Below, piece after piece: positions 16,889 to 26,418 of a DNA stretch of 64,000 nucleotides. The DNA is from NC2004 sp050874905 (GTDB lineage: Bacteria; Bacillota; Clostridia; Lachnospirales; Lachnospiraceae), in NCBI GenBank assembly GCA_050874905.1, contig JBNMLP010000003.1:98774-162773 (forward strand). Reading direction: 5' to 3'. Made by a program: the position numbers and the translations under genes. The first letter of the stretch is position 1. Every line of letters starts with the position of its first letter. Under the pieces are notes generated by a model that was not told where the DNA came from, searched no databases, and saw nothing but the letters and a program-made list of their open reading frames with translations.

Positions 16889-17941
16889 ATGGAGTTAGAT
16901 GAGCGAAAGCTTAAGATATTGCAGGCAATCATCAAAACCTATTTGGAAACGGGCGAACCGGTTGGTTCCAGAACGATTTCCAAGCTGCCGGGATTAAATC
17001 TATCTTCGGCAACCATTCGAAACGAGATGGCAGACTTAGAGGAATTAGGATATATCATTCAGCCACATACCTCTGCCGGACGTATTCCATCTGATGCCGG
17101 ATACCGTTTATATGTCGATCAGATGATGGCGGAGAAAGCATTGGAACGGGAACAGAAGGAAGAAACCGAAGTCGCAGAACATGATGCCTTGCTTGCAAAG
17201 GTAGATCGTTTGGAACATTTGTTGCAGCAGGTTGCAAAAGTATTAGCAAGCAACACCAATTATGCAACGATGGTAACTGCCCCGAATTATAAAAATACCA
17301 AGGTGAAATTCATCCAGCTTTCCCAGGTGGATGAACGTCAGTTATTGGCGGTCATCGTGGTAGAAGGAAATGTCATCAAAAACAAGATGATCGAGGTAGA
17401 AGAACCACTGGCCAACGATGAGCTGCTTAAGTTTAATGTATTACTGAATACGTTTTTGACCGGGCTTAGTTTGCAGGAGATCAATTTAGAACTCATTCAG
17501 ACGATGAAGCAGCAGGCAGGAATCCACGCAGACATTTTAGAACACATCTTTGATGGTGTGATGGATGCGGTTCGTTCGGCGGAAGAATTAGAAGTATATA
17601 CCAGCGGTGCGAATAACATCTTAAAATATCCGGAACTTGGAGATGCTTCCAAAGCCGGCGAGATCTTAGAGGTGTTTGAAGAAAAGAAAGCACTGAATCA
17701 TTTGATTGAAAGTACCTCAGATGGAGATAACCAGTACGGTATTCAGGTATATATCGGAGATGAACAGCCGATTCAGACGATGAATGACTGTAGTCTGGTA
17801 ACGGCCACCTATGAATTGGAAGAAGGTGTTCGTGGTAAGATAGGTATTATCGGTCCGAAACGTATGGATTATGATAAGGTAGTAACAACACTCAAAAATC
17901 TAACCGATGAGTTGGATACCATTTTCAAAAACAAAACATAG
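16889..17941 (+). CDS. hrcA: heat-inducible transcription repressor HrcA
   Basis: Represses class I heat-shock genes by binding CIRCE; its own site lies 43 bases upstream. The 350 residues start with the winged-helix region (LDERKLKILQAIIKTYLETGEPVGS) and contain the family stretch LSSATIRNEMADLEELGYI followed by QPHTSAGRIPSDAGYR. The rest is the GAF-like dimerisation domain, ending in the family-typical IGIIGPKRMDYDKV. AGAAAGGA precedes the ATG. It leads the four-gene chaperone operon. In the known model GroE activity keeps HrcA folded, and groESL is not in the window. Confidence 0.97.
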   Translation: MELDERKLKILQAIIKTYLETGEPVGSRTISKLPGLNLSSATIRNEMADLEELGYIIQPHTSAGRIPSDAGYRLYVDQMMAEKALEREQKEETEVAEHDALLAKVDRLEHLLQQVAKVLASNTNYATMVTAPNYKNTKVKFIQLSQVDERQLLAVIVVEGNVIKNKMIEVEEPLANDELLKFNVLLNTFLTGLSLQEINLELIQTMKQQAGIHADILEHIFDGVMDAVRSAEELEVYTSGANNILKYPELGDASKAGEILEVFEEKKALNHLIESTSDGDNQYGIQVYIGDEQPIQTMNDCSLVTATYELEEGVRGKIGIIGPKRMDYDKVVTTLKNLTDELDTIFKNKT

Positions 17942-17957
17942 GAAAGGTGGGAATTAA

Positions 17958-18674
17958 GTGGCACAGGACAGAAATGAAGAAATGAAAGAAAACGATGTAA
18001 ATAAAGAAGAGGAAACAAAGGAGTCCAGTGAGATTGAAGTAACGATTGAGGACTCTGAGGAGAAAAAAGAAACAGAAGAGACAAAAGAAGAGGAAAAAGA
18101 GAAGACAGCAGCTTCGGATAATAAGGAGAAGTCTTCCAACAAGAATTCCTCAAAGAAATCACGTAAGACGATCAAAGGCCTGGAGATGGAATTAAAAGCA
18201 CAGGGCGAGATTATTGATGAATTAAAAAAGAAATATGCAGCTGCAAAAGAGGCAAATGAGCAGGCGCAGGATAAGTACCAGCGATTGATGGCAGAGTTTG
18301 AGAATATGCGCAAACGAACCGAAAAAGAAAGCTCCCGGATGTATGATGTGGGAGCAAAAGAAGTATTAGAAAAGTTACTTCCAATCGTGGACAATTTTGA
18401 ACGTGCACAGCTTACCGTCACAGAGGAACAAAAGGATGATCCATTTGTACAGGGCGTGGATAAGATCTATCGTCAGATGATGGGATATCTGGAATCTGTA
18501 AAGGTTGCACCGATGAATGCAGAGGGCAAGGAATTTAATCCGGATCTTCACAATGCAGTCATGCATATTGATGATGATTCGTATGATGAGAATGTTGTAG
18601 TAGAGGAACTTCAAAAAGGTTATATGTATAAAGATGAAGTACTTCGTCACAGCATGGTAAAAGTAGCTAATTAA
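17958..18674 (+). CDS. grpE: nucleotide exchange factor GrpE
   Basis: Releases ADP from DnaK and so resets the chaperone cycle. The predicted start is GTG at 17958 with AAAGGTGGG upstream. The 238 residues are longer than usual because of an N-terminal tail of about 80 residues dominated by Glu, Lys and Ser, likely disordered. A long coiled-coil helix follows (about 85-130, EMELKAQGEIIDELKKKYAA) and then the conserved beta head with RKRTEKE, LLPIVDNFERA and FNPDLHNAVM. It lies 16 bases after hrcA. Confidence 0.95.
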   Translation: MAQDRNEEMKENDVNKEEETKESSEIEVTIEDSEEKKETEETKEEEKEKTAASDNKEKSSNKNSSKKSRKTIKGLEMELKAQGEIIDELKKKYAAAKEANEQAQDKYQRLMAEFENMRKRTEKESSRMYDVGAKEVLEKLLPIVDNFERAQLTVTEEQKDDPFVQGVDKIYRQMMGYLESVKVAPMNAEGKEFNPDLHNAVMHIDDDSYDENVVVEELQKGYMYKDEVLRHSMVKVAN

Positions 18675-18713
18675 AAATAATATAAAAATGATGACAGTTT
18701 AGGAGGAATTATT

Positions 18714-20570
18714 ATGGGCAAGATTATTGGTATTGACTTAGGAACAACAAACTCATGTGTTGCAGTTATGGAAGGTGGTAAACCGGTTGTTATCACAAAC
18801 TCTGAGGGTGTAAGAACAACACCATCTATCGTAGCATTTACAAAGAATGGAGAGCGTGTCGTAGGTGACCCTGCAAAACGTCAGGCAGTTACGAATGCAG
18901 ACAAGACCATTTCTTCTATTAAGAGACATATGGGATCTGATTACAGAGTAACAATTGATGATAAGAAGTATTCTCCACAGGAGATTTCTGCAATGATCTT
19001 ACAGAAATTAAAGGCAGATGCAGAAAGCTACATTGGAGAAAAAGTAACAGAGGCAGTTATCACAGTACCTGCTTACTTTACAGATGCACAGCGTCAGGCA
19101 ACAAAGGATGCTGGTAAGATTGCAGGCTTAGATGTAAAACGTATTATCAATGAGCCTACAGCTGCTGCACTTTCCTATGGATTGGATAATGAGAGTGAGC
19201 AGAAGATCATGGTATACGATTTAGGTGGTGGTACGTTTGATGTATCTATCATTGAGATCGGTGATGGTGTCATTGAAGTATTGGCAACTGCCGGTGATAA
19301 CAAGCTTGGTGGTGATGACTTCGATGAAGCTATTACACAGTATATGTTAGCAGATTTCAAGAACAAAGAGGGTGTTGACTTATCTGGTGATAAGATGGCA
19401 ATGCAGCGTTTGAAAGAAGCAGCAGAGAAAGCGAAGAAAGAGTTGTCTTCTGCTACTACAACCAATATCAACCTGCCATTCATCACAGCAACAGCAGAAG
19501 GTCCAAAACACTTTGATATGGATTTAACAAGAGCAAAATTCGATGAGTTAACGGCTGATTTAGTAGAGCGTACCGCGACACCGGTACAGACAGCATTAAA
19601 GGATGCCGGTATGACCGCTTCTGAGCTTGATAAGGTACTGTTAGTTGGTGGTTCTACACGTATCATCGCAGTACAGGAGAAGGTAAAACAGTTGACCGGC
19701 AAAGAGCCATTTAAGGGAATCAACCCGGATGAGTGTGTTGCCATCGGTGCTTCTATCCAGGGTGGTAAGTTAGCAGGTGATGCAGGTGCTGGTGAGATCT
19801 TACTGTTAGATGTTACTCCGCTTTCTCTTTCTATTGAGACCATGGGTGGTGTAGCAACACGACTGATCGAAAGAAATACAACCATTCCTACAAAGAAGAG
19901 CCAGATCTTCTCTACCGCAGCAGACAATCAGGATGCCGTTGATATCCATGTTGTACAGGGTGAGCGTCAGTTTGCAAAGGATAACAAGAGCTTAGGACGT
20001 TTCCGTCTGGATGGTATTGCTCCGGCAAGACGTGGTGTACCACAGATCGAAGTAACTTTTGATATTGATGCAAACGGTATTGTAAATGTATCTGCGAAAG
20101 ACCTTGGTACAGGAAGCGAGCAGCATATTACGATCACATCCGGATCAAGCTTATCAGATGCGGATATCGATAAGGCTGTAAAAGAAGCTGCAGAGTTTGA
20201 AGCACAGGATAAGAAGAGAAAAGAAGCGATCGAAGCAAGAAATGAGGCTGACGCATTAGTATTCCAGACCGAGAAAGCATTAAAGGATGTTGGAGACAAG
20301 ATCGATGCTGCCGGAAAAGATAAGGTAGAGGCTGACTTAAAGGCATTGAAGGAGATCGTAGATGGTACTGAAGCAGATGCCATGACAGATGCAGATGTAG
20401 ATAAGATCAAAGCAGCAAAAGAGAAATTGATGGAGAGCGCACAGGAGTTATTCTCCAAGTTATATGAGCAGTCTGCTCCAAATGCAAATGCGGGAACAGG
20501 TGCGGAGAGTGCCGGTGCAGCACAGTATGACGCTGACGACGTAGTTGACGCTGATTACAAAGAGGTGTAG
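18714..20570 (+). CDS. dnaK: chaperone protein DnaK (Hsp70)
   Basis: ATP-dependent Hsp70 chaperone. All signatures are visible in the 618 residues: IGIDLGTTNSCVAV at the N-terminus, the phosphate-binding YDLGGGTFDVSI, the LLVGGSTRI stretch, the linker LLLDVTPLSLSIETMGG, and a C-terminal lid ending in an acidic tail (DADDVVDADYKEV). The AGGAGG site nine bases before the ATG predicts high expression. Codon use is notably biased towards T/A-ending preferred codons, in line with an abundant protein. Confidence 0.99.
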   Translation: MGKIIGIDLGTTNSCVAVMEGGKPVVITNSEGVRTTPSIVAFTKNGERVVGDPAKRQAVTNADKTISSIKRHMGSDYRVTIDDKKYSPQEISAMILQKLKADAESYIGEKVTEAVITVPAYFTDAQRQATKDAGKIAGLDVKRIINEPTAAALSYGLDNESEQKIMVYDLGGGTFDVSIIEIGDGVIEVLATAGDNKLGGDDFDEAITQYMLADFKNKEGVDLSGDKMAMQRLKEAAEKAKKELSSATTTNINLPFITATAEGPKHFDMDLTRAKFDELTADLVERTATPVQTALKDAGMTASELDKVLLVGGSTRIIAVQEKVKQLTGKEPFKGINPDECVAIGASIQGGKLAGDAGAGEILLLDVTPLSLSIETMGGVATRLIERNTTIPTKKSQIFSTAADNQDAVDIHVVQGERQFAKDNKSLGRFRLDGIAPARRGVPQIEVTFDIDANGIVNVSAKDLGTGSEQHITITSGSSLSDADIDKAVKEAAEFEAQDKKRKEAIEARNEADALVFQTEKALKDVGDKIDAAGKDKVEADLKALKEIVDGTEADAMTDADVDKIKAAKEKLMESAQELFSKLYEQSAPNANAGTGAESAGAAQYDADDVVDADYKEV

Positions 20571-20606
20571 AATAAGCTACATGAAAAGTAGTGAAAGGTG
20601 ATTCTA

Positions 20607-21770
20607 ATGGCAGAGAAGAGAGATTATTACGAAGTGCTCGGTGTAGCAAGAAATGCAACCGAAGCAGAATTGAAGAAGGCTTACCGCCAGTTGGCTAAGA
20701 AGTATCATCCGGATATGAATCCGGGTGATGCGGAAGCAGAGCGTAAGTTCAAGGAAGCTTCAGAAGCCTACGAGGTATTAAGTGACGCAGAGAAACGTGC
20801 CAAATATGATCAGTTCGGTCATGCCGCATTTGATGGTGGTGCCGGAGGAGGATTCTCCGGTGGCGGATTTGAATTTAACATGGGCGATATGGGTGACATT
20901 TTTGGTGATGCATTTGGATTTGGTGACATCTTCGGATTCGGAGGTGGTTCCCGTACCAAGAAGGATTCGAACGGTCCGGTACGAGGTTCCAATATCAAGA
21001 CGAGTGTGCGTATCAGCTTCGAGGAAGCCGTATTTGGCTGCATAAAAGAAATCGAACTGCCATTAAAAGATCCTTGCGGACTTTGCCACGGAACGGGAGC
21101 ACAGCCGGGATATGATCCGGTTACGTGTACGAAATGTGGTGGAAAAGGTCAGGTAGTATTTACCCAGCAGTCCTTATTTGGAATGGTCAGAAATGTGCAG
21201 ACTTGTCCGGAATGTAATGGTACAGGACAGATGATCAAGAATAAATGCCGCGCTTGTGGTGGTTCTGGTTATACGACAAGCAAGAAGAAGATTCAGGTAA
21301 ATATTCCGGCTGGAATTGATAATGGACAGAGTGTTCGTATCCGTGAAAAGGGAGAACCTGGAAAGCGCGGAGGAGAACGTGGCGATTTATTGGTTACCGT
21401 TATGGTAGACCGTCATCCAATCTTTCAGCGGAATGAATATGATCTTTATTCTACCCAGCCGATCACCTTTACGCAGGCGGCGCTTGGTGCAACGATCGAG
21501 ATCAATACGATAGACGGACCATTCCGTTATACGATCAAACCGGGTACACAGACGGACACCAAGATCCGTTTGAAAGGAAAAGGTGTACCGACGATCCGGA
21601 ACAATGCGGTGCGTGGTGACCACTATGTAACATTGGTAGTACAGGTGCCGGAGAAGCTTTCCGAGCAGGAAAAGGAAATCTTACGAAAGTACGATGAAAG
21701 TTCTGGCGGTGGAGCAACAGAAGAAGGAACGCAGGAAAAGAAAAAAGGCTTTTTCAAAAAGGATAAATAA
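20607..21770 (+). CDS. dnaJ: chaperone protein DnaJ (Hsp40)
   Basis: Co-chaperone that delivers substrates to DnaK and stimulates its ATPase. The ATG at 20607 is chosen over the upstream GTG because AAAGGTG lies eight bases before it and the protein then begins MAEKRDYYEVLGV, as is normal. The 387 residues have a J-domain with HPD, a Gly/Phe-rich linker (about 75-125), four zinc-binding CxxCxGxG repeats (CGLCHGTG, CTKCGGKG, CPECNGTG, CRACGGSG), and the two C-terminal substrate domains. It is the last gene of the heat-shock operon. Confidence 0.98.
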   Translation: MAEKRDYYEVLGVARNATEAELKKAYRQLAKKYHPDMNPGDAEAERKFKEASEAYEVLSDAEKRAKYDQFGHAAFDGGAGGGFSGGGFEFNMGDMGDIFGDAFGFGDIFGFGGGSRTKKDSNGPVRGSNIKTSVRISFEEAVFGCIKEIELPLKDPCGLCHGTGAQPGYDPVTCTKCGGKGQVVFTQQSLFGMVRNVQTCPECNGTGQMIKNKCRACGGSGYTTSKKKIQVNIPAGIDNGQSVRIREKGEPGKRGGERGDLLVTVMVDRHPIFQRNEYDLYSTQPITFTQAALGATIEINTIDGPFRYTIKPGTQTDTKIRLKGKGVPTIRNNAVRGDHYVTLVVQVPEKLSEQEKEILRKYDESSGGGATEEGTQEKKKGFFKKDK

Positions 21771-21778
21771 ATAAAAAA

Positions 21779-21809
21779 AGAAAGACGTTGCATGTGCAGC
21801 GTCTTTTTT
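21779..21809 (+). terminator. terminator after dnaJ
   Basis: AAAGACGTTGCA / TGCAGCGTCTTT with a two-base loop and one G-T pair, followed by T's, ends the chaperone operon. Confidence 0.88.
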
Positions 21810-21894
21810 GTATGCTTTCTGGATTCTGGTATTTCCTTTTTGAGATAAATGTAGTATGATAAAACTAATTGTGTAAAAAGGAGGATCTCAGAGC

Positions 21895-22848
21895 ATGAAA
21901 TGGAACAAGATTACCATTGATACAACGGTAGAGGCAACTGATATGATCAGCTATGAATTGGCAGAGCTGGGCATTGAAGGAATAGAAGTAGAGGATCACG
22001 TACCTCTTACCATGGAGGAACGCAAAAAAATGTATGTGGATCTTTTGCCGGATGAGATTGCTCCCAATGATGGAACTGCGAAAATATCCTGTTATATTGA
22101 TCCGGAGGAGGATATTGAAGCCCTGTCTATGAAGATTTCCCAGATGTTAAAGGAAGTGGGACAGTTTTTGGATGTCGGTGCGGCAACACTGTCCTTTGGA
22201 GAAACCGAGGACAAAGACTGGATCAATAACTGGAAGCAGTTTTTCAAACCATTTCGTCTGGATGATACCATTATCATCAAACCAACATGGGAAACTGTGA
22301 ACGATCAGAAAGAGGGAGACATTATTGTGGAGATTGATCCGGGCACGGCTTTTGGTACAGGTTCCCACGAAACAACAAGACTTTGCATTTCCCAGATCAA
22401 ACGGTTTTTGAAGCCGGGGGACAAAGTACTCGATTTAGGCTGTGGCAGCGGTATTTTATCTATTATTGCATTAAAACTTGGTGCAGGAAAGGTAGTCGGA
22501 ACTGATATTGATCCGAATGCGATCATTGCAACAAAAGAGAATCTGGAGGTTAATCATATCGAGAAGGGCAGCATGATCCCATACGAGGGCAACCTGTTGG
22601 AGGATGAGGCGCTTTGTGAGAAGATCGGAGAGGGGCAGTATGACATTGTCGTTGCCAATATTTTAGCAGATGTGATCATTCCGCTTTCCTCTATTGCCCG
22701 TCGTTTTATGAAAGAAGGAGCTTATTTTATTACCTCCGGTATCATCAATACCAAAGAGGAGGAAGTAAAAGAAGCTATGGTGAAAAACGGCTTTGAGATC
22801 GTAGATATTATTCCGATGGGAGAATGGGTATCCATTGTAGGGAGATAA
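21895..22848 (+). CDS. prmA: ribosomal protein L11 methyltransferase
   Basis: SAM-dependent enzyme that trimethylates ribosomal protein L11. The 317 residues contain the PrmA-typical DWINNWKQFFKPF, GTAFGTGSHETTRLC, the SAM motif VLDLGCGSGILSI (about residue 178) and DIVVANILADVI. AGGAGG lies well placed before the ATG. The gene follows the dnaJ terminator and is just upstream of rsmE, an arrangement (dnaK-dnaJ-prmA-rsmE) common in Firmicutes. Modification is not essential in known cases (family knowledge). Confidence 0.95.
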   Translation: MKWNKITIDTTVEATDMISYELAELGIEGIEVEDHVPLTMEERKKMYVDLLPDEIAPNDGTAKISCYIDPEEDIEALSMKISQMLKEVGQFLDVGAATLSFGETEDKDWINNWKQFFKPFRLDDTIIIKPTWETVNDQKEGDIIVEIDPGTAFGTGSHETTRLCISQIKRFLKPGDKVLDLGCGSGILSIIALKLGAGKVVGTDIDPNAIIATKENLEVNHIEKGSMIPYEGNLLEDEALCEKIGEGQYDIVVANILADVIIPLSSIARRFMKEGAYFITSGIINTKEEEVKEAMVKNGFEIVDIIPMGEWVSIVGR

Positions 22849-22850
22849 GC

Positions 22851-23591
22851 ATGTATAAGTTTTTTGTAGAACCGGAGCAGATTGTGGAAGATACGGTATT
22901 TATAACCGGAGAAGATGTCAATCATATTGTACATGTTCTGCGCATGAAAAAGGGCGAACAGGTTTTGGTAAGTACGAGTAATGACCGGGAATATCTGTGT
23001 GAGATCACGGCTCTTGAGGAAGAGGCAGTGCAGCTCAAGCTGTTGGATGTGTATGGAAGCAACCGCGAACTTCCTATCGAGGTAACTCTCTATCAGGCAC
23101 TTCCGAAAGGAGACAAGATGGAGACTGTAATCCAGAAAATGGTAGAGCTTGGGGCAGTGAGAATTGTTCCTGTGGTAACGAAACGGTGTGTCGTTCAGCT
23201 GGATCAGAAAAAGGCAGCTAAAAAGGTGGCACGCTGGAATGCCATTTCCGAGGCGGCAGCCAAACAGTCCAAACGCAATAAAATTCCTGAGGTGACGATG
23301 CCAATGTCCTTTGACGATGCTCTTCTTGATGCGAAAAAACTGGAAGCAGCTCTGATTCCTTATGAAAATGCAGAAGGGATGGAGCAGGCAAGAAGTATGG
23401 TAGACGAGTCGGCTAAGAAACGATCGCTGGGAATCTTTATCGGACCGGAAGGCGGATTTACAGAACAGGAAATTGAAAAAAGCCAGCTAAACGGTGTGAA
23501 ACCAATCTCGCTGGGACATCGTATATTGCGAACCGAAACAGCAGGAATGATGCTGATGTCAGTCATCATGTTTGCAACAGATCAGGATTAG
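22851..23591 (+). CDS. rsmE: 16S rRNA (uracil(1498)-N(3))-methyltransferase
   Basis: Methylates N3 of U1498 in 16S rRNA in the assembled small subunit. The ATG at 22851 is preferred to one at 22824 since GGGAG lies before it and the protein then starts MYKFFVEPEQI, as in the family; this gives 246 residues. The C-terminal SPOUT knot is clear: IGPEGGFTEQEIE and LGHRILRTETAGMMLMSVIM. It begins two bases after the prmA stop, so translation is probably coupled. Confidence 0.95.
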   Translation: MYKFFVEPEQIVEDTVFITGEDVNHIVHVLRMKKGEQVLVSTSNDREYLCEITALEEEAVQLKLLDVYGSNRELPIEVTLYQALPKGDKMETVIQKMVELGAVRIVPVVTKRCVVQLDQKKAAKKVARWNAISEAAAKQSKRNKIPEVTMPMSFDDALLDAKKLEAALIPYENAEGMEQARSMVDESAKKRSLGIFIGPEGGFTEQEIEKSQLNGVKPISLGHRILRTETAGMMLMSVIMFATDQD

Positions 23592-23606
23592 AAAGCAGGG
23601 AATAAC

Positions 23607-24755
23607 GTGGAAGCATATTTGGACAATGCAGCAACAACGCAGGCATTAGAAGAGGTTTGTCAGGTCATGGATCGGGTGATGAGGAAAGATTATGGAAATC
23701 CTTCTTCACTTCACAAAAAAGGACTGGAAGCAGAACATTATATCAAGCATGCCAGGGAAGTGATCGCGGCAACATTAAAGGTAGAGCCGAAAGAGATTTA
23801 TTTTACGTCCGGGGGAACAGAGTCAAACAACTGGGCACTTCACGGGATCGCGATGGCAAAAAAACGGCAGGGAAAGCATATCATAACCAGTTCCGTAGAA
23901 CATGCTTCCGTGCTGAATCCGCTGGGATTTTTAGAGGAACTTGGTTACGAGATCACATACCTTCCGGTCGATGAACACGGAAAGGTGAAGATCAGTGCAT
24001 TAAAAGAGGCGATCCGCCCGGACACTATTATGGTATCTGTGATGGGGGTCAACAATGAAGTGGGAGCGGTGCAGCCGCTGCGGGAGATTGCAGATGTGAT
24101 CAAAGCATCCGGACAAAATATTATTTTTCATGTGGATGCCATACAGATGTACGGAAAACTGGAACTTTATCCGAAACGGCTTGGCATTGACCTGCTTAGT
24201 GTGAGTGGCCATAAGATCCATGGACCAAAGGGAAGCGGTTTTTTGTATATCAAAGACCGCACCAACATCAAACCATTTATCTTTGGTGGAAATCAGCAGT
24301 CAGGAATGCGTTCCGGCACAGAAAATGTTCCGGCGATCGCGGGACTTGCTGTGGCAGCAGAATACATTTATCAGCGTAATTTTAAAGAGGATCATATTGC
24401 GTATATGCAAAAGATCAAAGCGCACTTTATCGAAGAAGTTACAAAGCTTCCGGATTGTTACGATCATTCCGGGGAGGCACCACATATCGCAAGTATTACT
24501 TTTCGGGGAATCCGAAGTGAAGTGCTGCTGCACGCCTTAGAAGAACGCGGGGTATATGTATCCTCTGGTTCTGCCTGCTCCTCCAACAAGCCGGAGCTGA
24601 GCGGAACATTATTAAATATGGGTCTTACACCTGCGGATGCAGAATCTACACTGCGTTTCTCCTTTTCTACATTTACCAAAGAGGAAGAGCTGGATTATGC
24701 AGTGGAACAGTTAAAAGAGCTGCTCCCTACCCTGCGGCGTTTTGTAAGAAGATAA
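23607..24755 (+). CDS. cysteine desulfurase (NifS/IscS class)
   Basis: PLP enzyme that takes sulfur from cysteine and passes it on as a persulfide. The 382 residues start at a GTG (MEAYLDNAATTQ). Motifs are the PLP Lys203 in SGHKIHGPKGSG and the catalytic Cys324 in VSSGSACSSNKP. The next gene is thiI, 19 bases on, so its most likely job is to supply sulfur for 4-thiouridine in tRNA and possibly thiamine. This resembles the Bacillus NifZ-ThiI pair. A general iron-sulfur role cannot be excluded. Confidence 0.93.
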   Translation: MEAYLDNAATTQALEEVCQVMDRVMRKDYGNPSSLHKKGLEAEHYIKHAREVIAATLKVEPKEIYFTSGGTESNNWALHGIAMAKKRQGKHIITSSVEHASVLNPLGFLEELGYEITYLPVDEHGKVKISALKEAIRPDTIMVSVMGVNNEVGAVQPLREIADVIKASGQNIIFHVDAIQMYGKLELYPKRLGIDLLSVSGHKIHGPKGSGFLYIKDRTNIKPFIFGGNQQSGMRSGTENVPAIAGLAVAAEYIYQRNFKEDHIAYMQKIKAHFIEEVTKLPDCYDHSGEAPHIASITFRGIRSEVLLHALEERGVYVSSGSACSSNKPELSGTLLNMGLTPADAESTLRFSFSTFTKEEELDYAVEQLKELLPTLRRFVRR

Positions 24756-24774
24756 CAGAAGAAAGGAAGAGAAG

Positions 24775-25953
24775 ATGGAATATAATGCATTTTTAGTAAA
24801 ATATGCCGAGATCGGTATCAAAGGGAAAAATCGAAGATTGTTTGAAGATGCTCTGGTGAAACAGATCAAATTTTCGTTGGAACCTGTAGGTGATTTTTCC
24901 GTATTTAAAGAACAGGGACGTATCTTTGCAAAAGCAAATGACACCTTTGATTATGAGGAAACAATTTCTGCCCTGCAGCGGGTATTTGGTATTTCTGCCA
25001 TTTGTCCGGTTGTCATCAAGGAAAGTGCCCAGTGGGATGAGCTTGCAAAGGCAGTCTGCGAATATGTGGATCATGCTTATCCGGATAAAAACATTACCTT
25101 TAAGGTGCTGGCAAGACGTGCAGACAAATCTTATCCAAAGAAATCGTTTGAGATTGCTGCGGACTTAGGAGCAGAGATTTTAGATCATTTTCCGGAAATG
25201 AAGGTGGACGTGCATCATCCGGCCGCATATATTAACGTGGAACTTCGTACCCATGTCTACATTTATTCGATTGAGATTCCGGGACCGGGCGGAATGCCGG
25301 TTGGTACCAACGGGAAAGCAATGCTTTTATTATCTGGTGGAATCGATAGTCCGGTGGCAGGCTATATGATCAGCAAGCGAGGGGTGTATCTGGATGCGGT
25401 ATATTTTCATGCACCACCATACACCAGTGAGCGTGCCAAGGAAAAGGTCGTAGATCTCGCCAAGCTGGTAGCGAAATACAGCGGACCGATCCATCTGCAT
25501 ATTGTGAACTTTACAGATATCCAGCTTGCTATCTATGAGAAATGCCCACATGACGAGCTTACGATCATTATGCGCCGTTACATGATGCGGATTGCAGAAT
25601 ATTTAGCCAAAGAAAATAAGGCGCAGGCATTGATCACGGGAGAGAGCATCGGACAGGTGGCTTCCCAGACGATGCAGTCATTGGTAGCGACCAATGCAGT
25701 TTGTACGATGCCGGTATTTCGTCCACTGATCGGAATGGATAAACAGGAGATTGTAGATATTTCAGAAAAGATCAACACTTATGAAACTTCCATCCTGCCA
25801 TACGAGGATTGCTGTACGATCTTCGTGGCGAAGCATCCGGTCACCAAGCCAAAGGTAAGTGTGATCGAGGCATCTGAGCGCAAGCTTTCAGAAGTGATCG
25901 ATGATCTGATGGAACAGGCATTAAATTCAATTGAAACGATCGTGGTAAAATAA
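24775..25953 (+). CDS. thiI: tRNA 4-thiouridine synthase ThiI (no rhodanese domain)
   Basis: Adenylates U8 of tRNA and inserts sulfur to form s4U. The 392 residues have an N-terminal ferredoxin-like/THUMP region (about 1-165, with FKVLARRADKSYPKKSFE) and an AANH domain with the PP-loop SGGIDSP (about 187-193). The protein ends after this domain; the rhodanese extension of the E. coli enzyme is missing. Such short ThiI proteins take sulfur directly from a dedicated desulfurase, which is here the preceding gene. The operon ends at a strong terminator. Confidence 0.95.
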   Translation: MEYNAFLVKYAEIGIKGKNRRLFEDALVKQIKFSLEPVGDFSVFKEQGRIFAKANDTFDYEETISALQRVFGISAICPVVIKESAQWDELAKAVCEYVDHAYPDKNITFKVLARRADKSYPKKSFEIAADLGAEILDHFPEMKVDVHHPAAYINVELRTHVYIYSIEIPGPGGMPVGTNGKAMLLLSGGIDSPVAGYMISKRGVYLDAVYFHAPPYTSERAKEKVVDLAKLVAKYSGPIHLHIVNFTDIQLAIYEKCPHDELTIIMRRYMMRIAEYLAKENKAQALITGESIGQVASQTMQSLVATNAVCTMPVFRPLIGMDKQEIVDISEKINTYETSILPYEDCCTIFVAKHPVTKPKVSVIEASERKLSEVIDDLMEQALNSIETIVVK

Positions 25954-25960
25954 TAAATAA

Positions 25961-25997
25961 AAAGAGGTTGTCAAAACGACAACCTCTTTGTGTTTTT
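25961..25997. terminator. bidirectional terminator between thiI and the HPr-like gene
   Basis: A perfect 12-base stem AAAGAGGTTGTC / GACAACCTCTTT with a five-base loop has A-rich sequence on the left and T-rich on the right. It can serve both convergent genes. Confidence 0.88.
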
Positions 25998-26016
25998 ATG
26001 TAATACTGCGTACAGA

Positions 26017-26256
26017 TTAACCAACCAGGTATGGCTTGATGGCATCCATGATTTCGGCTTCTTCTGCATCGGTGTCACAGTGGATATTTAAGTCGATCGG
26101 TTTGGAGATATCCAAACTGAAAATACCCATAATAGATTTCGCATCGATCACATAACGGCCGGAAACTAAATCGAATTCTGCAGTAAATTTCGTGATTTCA
26201 TTGACGAATGATTTTACTTTTTCAATCGAATTCAGATTGATCTGGACTGATTTCAT
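26017..26256 (-). CDS. HPr-like protein lacking the phosphorylatable histidine
   Basis: A 79-residue protein with the size and pattern of PTS phosphocarrier HPr. The start MKSVQINLNS is fixed by a strong AAGGAGG site; longer starts have none. The segment DAKSIMGIFSLDISKPI matches the HPr regulatory region (KSIMGIMSL), with Ser41 at the place of Ser46. The active-site block GLHARPA is replaced by LNSIEKVKSFV, so there is no catalytic histidine. It therefore cannot carry PEP-derived phosphate to sugars. A regulatory role like that of Bacillus Crh (serine phosphorylation and CcpA control) is possible but unproven. It is monocistronic and convergent with thiI. Confidence 0.8.
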   Translation of the reverse strand: MKSVQINLNSIEKVKSFVNEITKFTAEFDLVSGRYVIDAKSIMGIFSLDISKPIDLNIHCDTDAEEAEIMDAIKPYLVG

Positions 26257-26343
26257 ACGAATTACCTCCTTGTTCGTAAATCCCCCATGGGATAAATTTA
26301 TAAGTTGCACTTCTTCTCTCCATCAATTATACTACCGTTAGTA

Positions 26344-26373
26344 TTGCAAAAAGTCAAGGTATAAAACTATACA
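26344..26373 (+). promoter_or_regulatory. possible mtaB promoter
   Basis: TTGCAA (26344-26349), an 18-base spacer and TATACA (26368-26373) precede mtaB. On the opposite strand TTGACT/TAGTAT with a 17-base spacer (26357 to 26329) could serve the HPr-like gene, so this is a divergent control region. Confidence 0.45.
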
Positions 26374-26418
26374 AAAAAATGGAGCAGAATCCGTTAGGAA
26401 ATCAGCAGGAGTACGAAA

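Noticed and set aside
19175..19927. 250-codon frame antisense to dnaK
   Set aside because: It lies wholly inside a certain gene, has Ser/Pro-rich composition typical of antisense reading of biased codons, and has no ribosome binding site.
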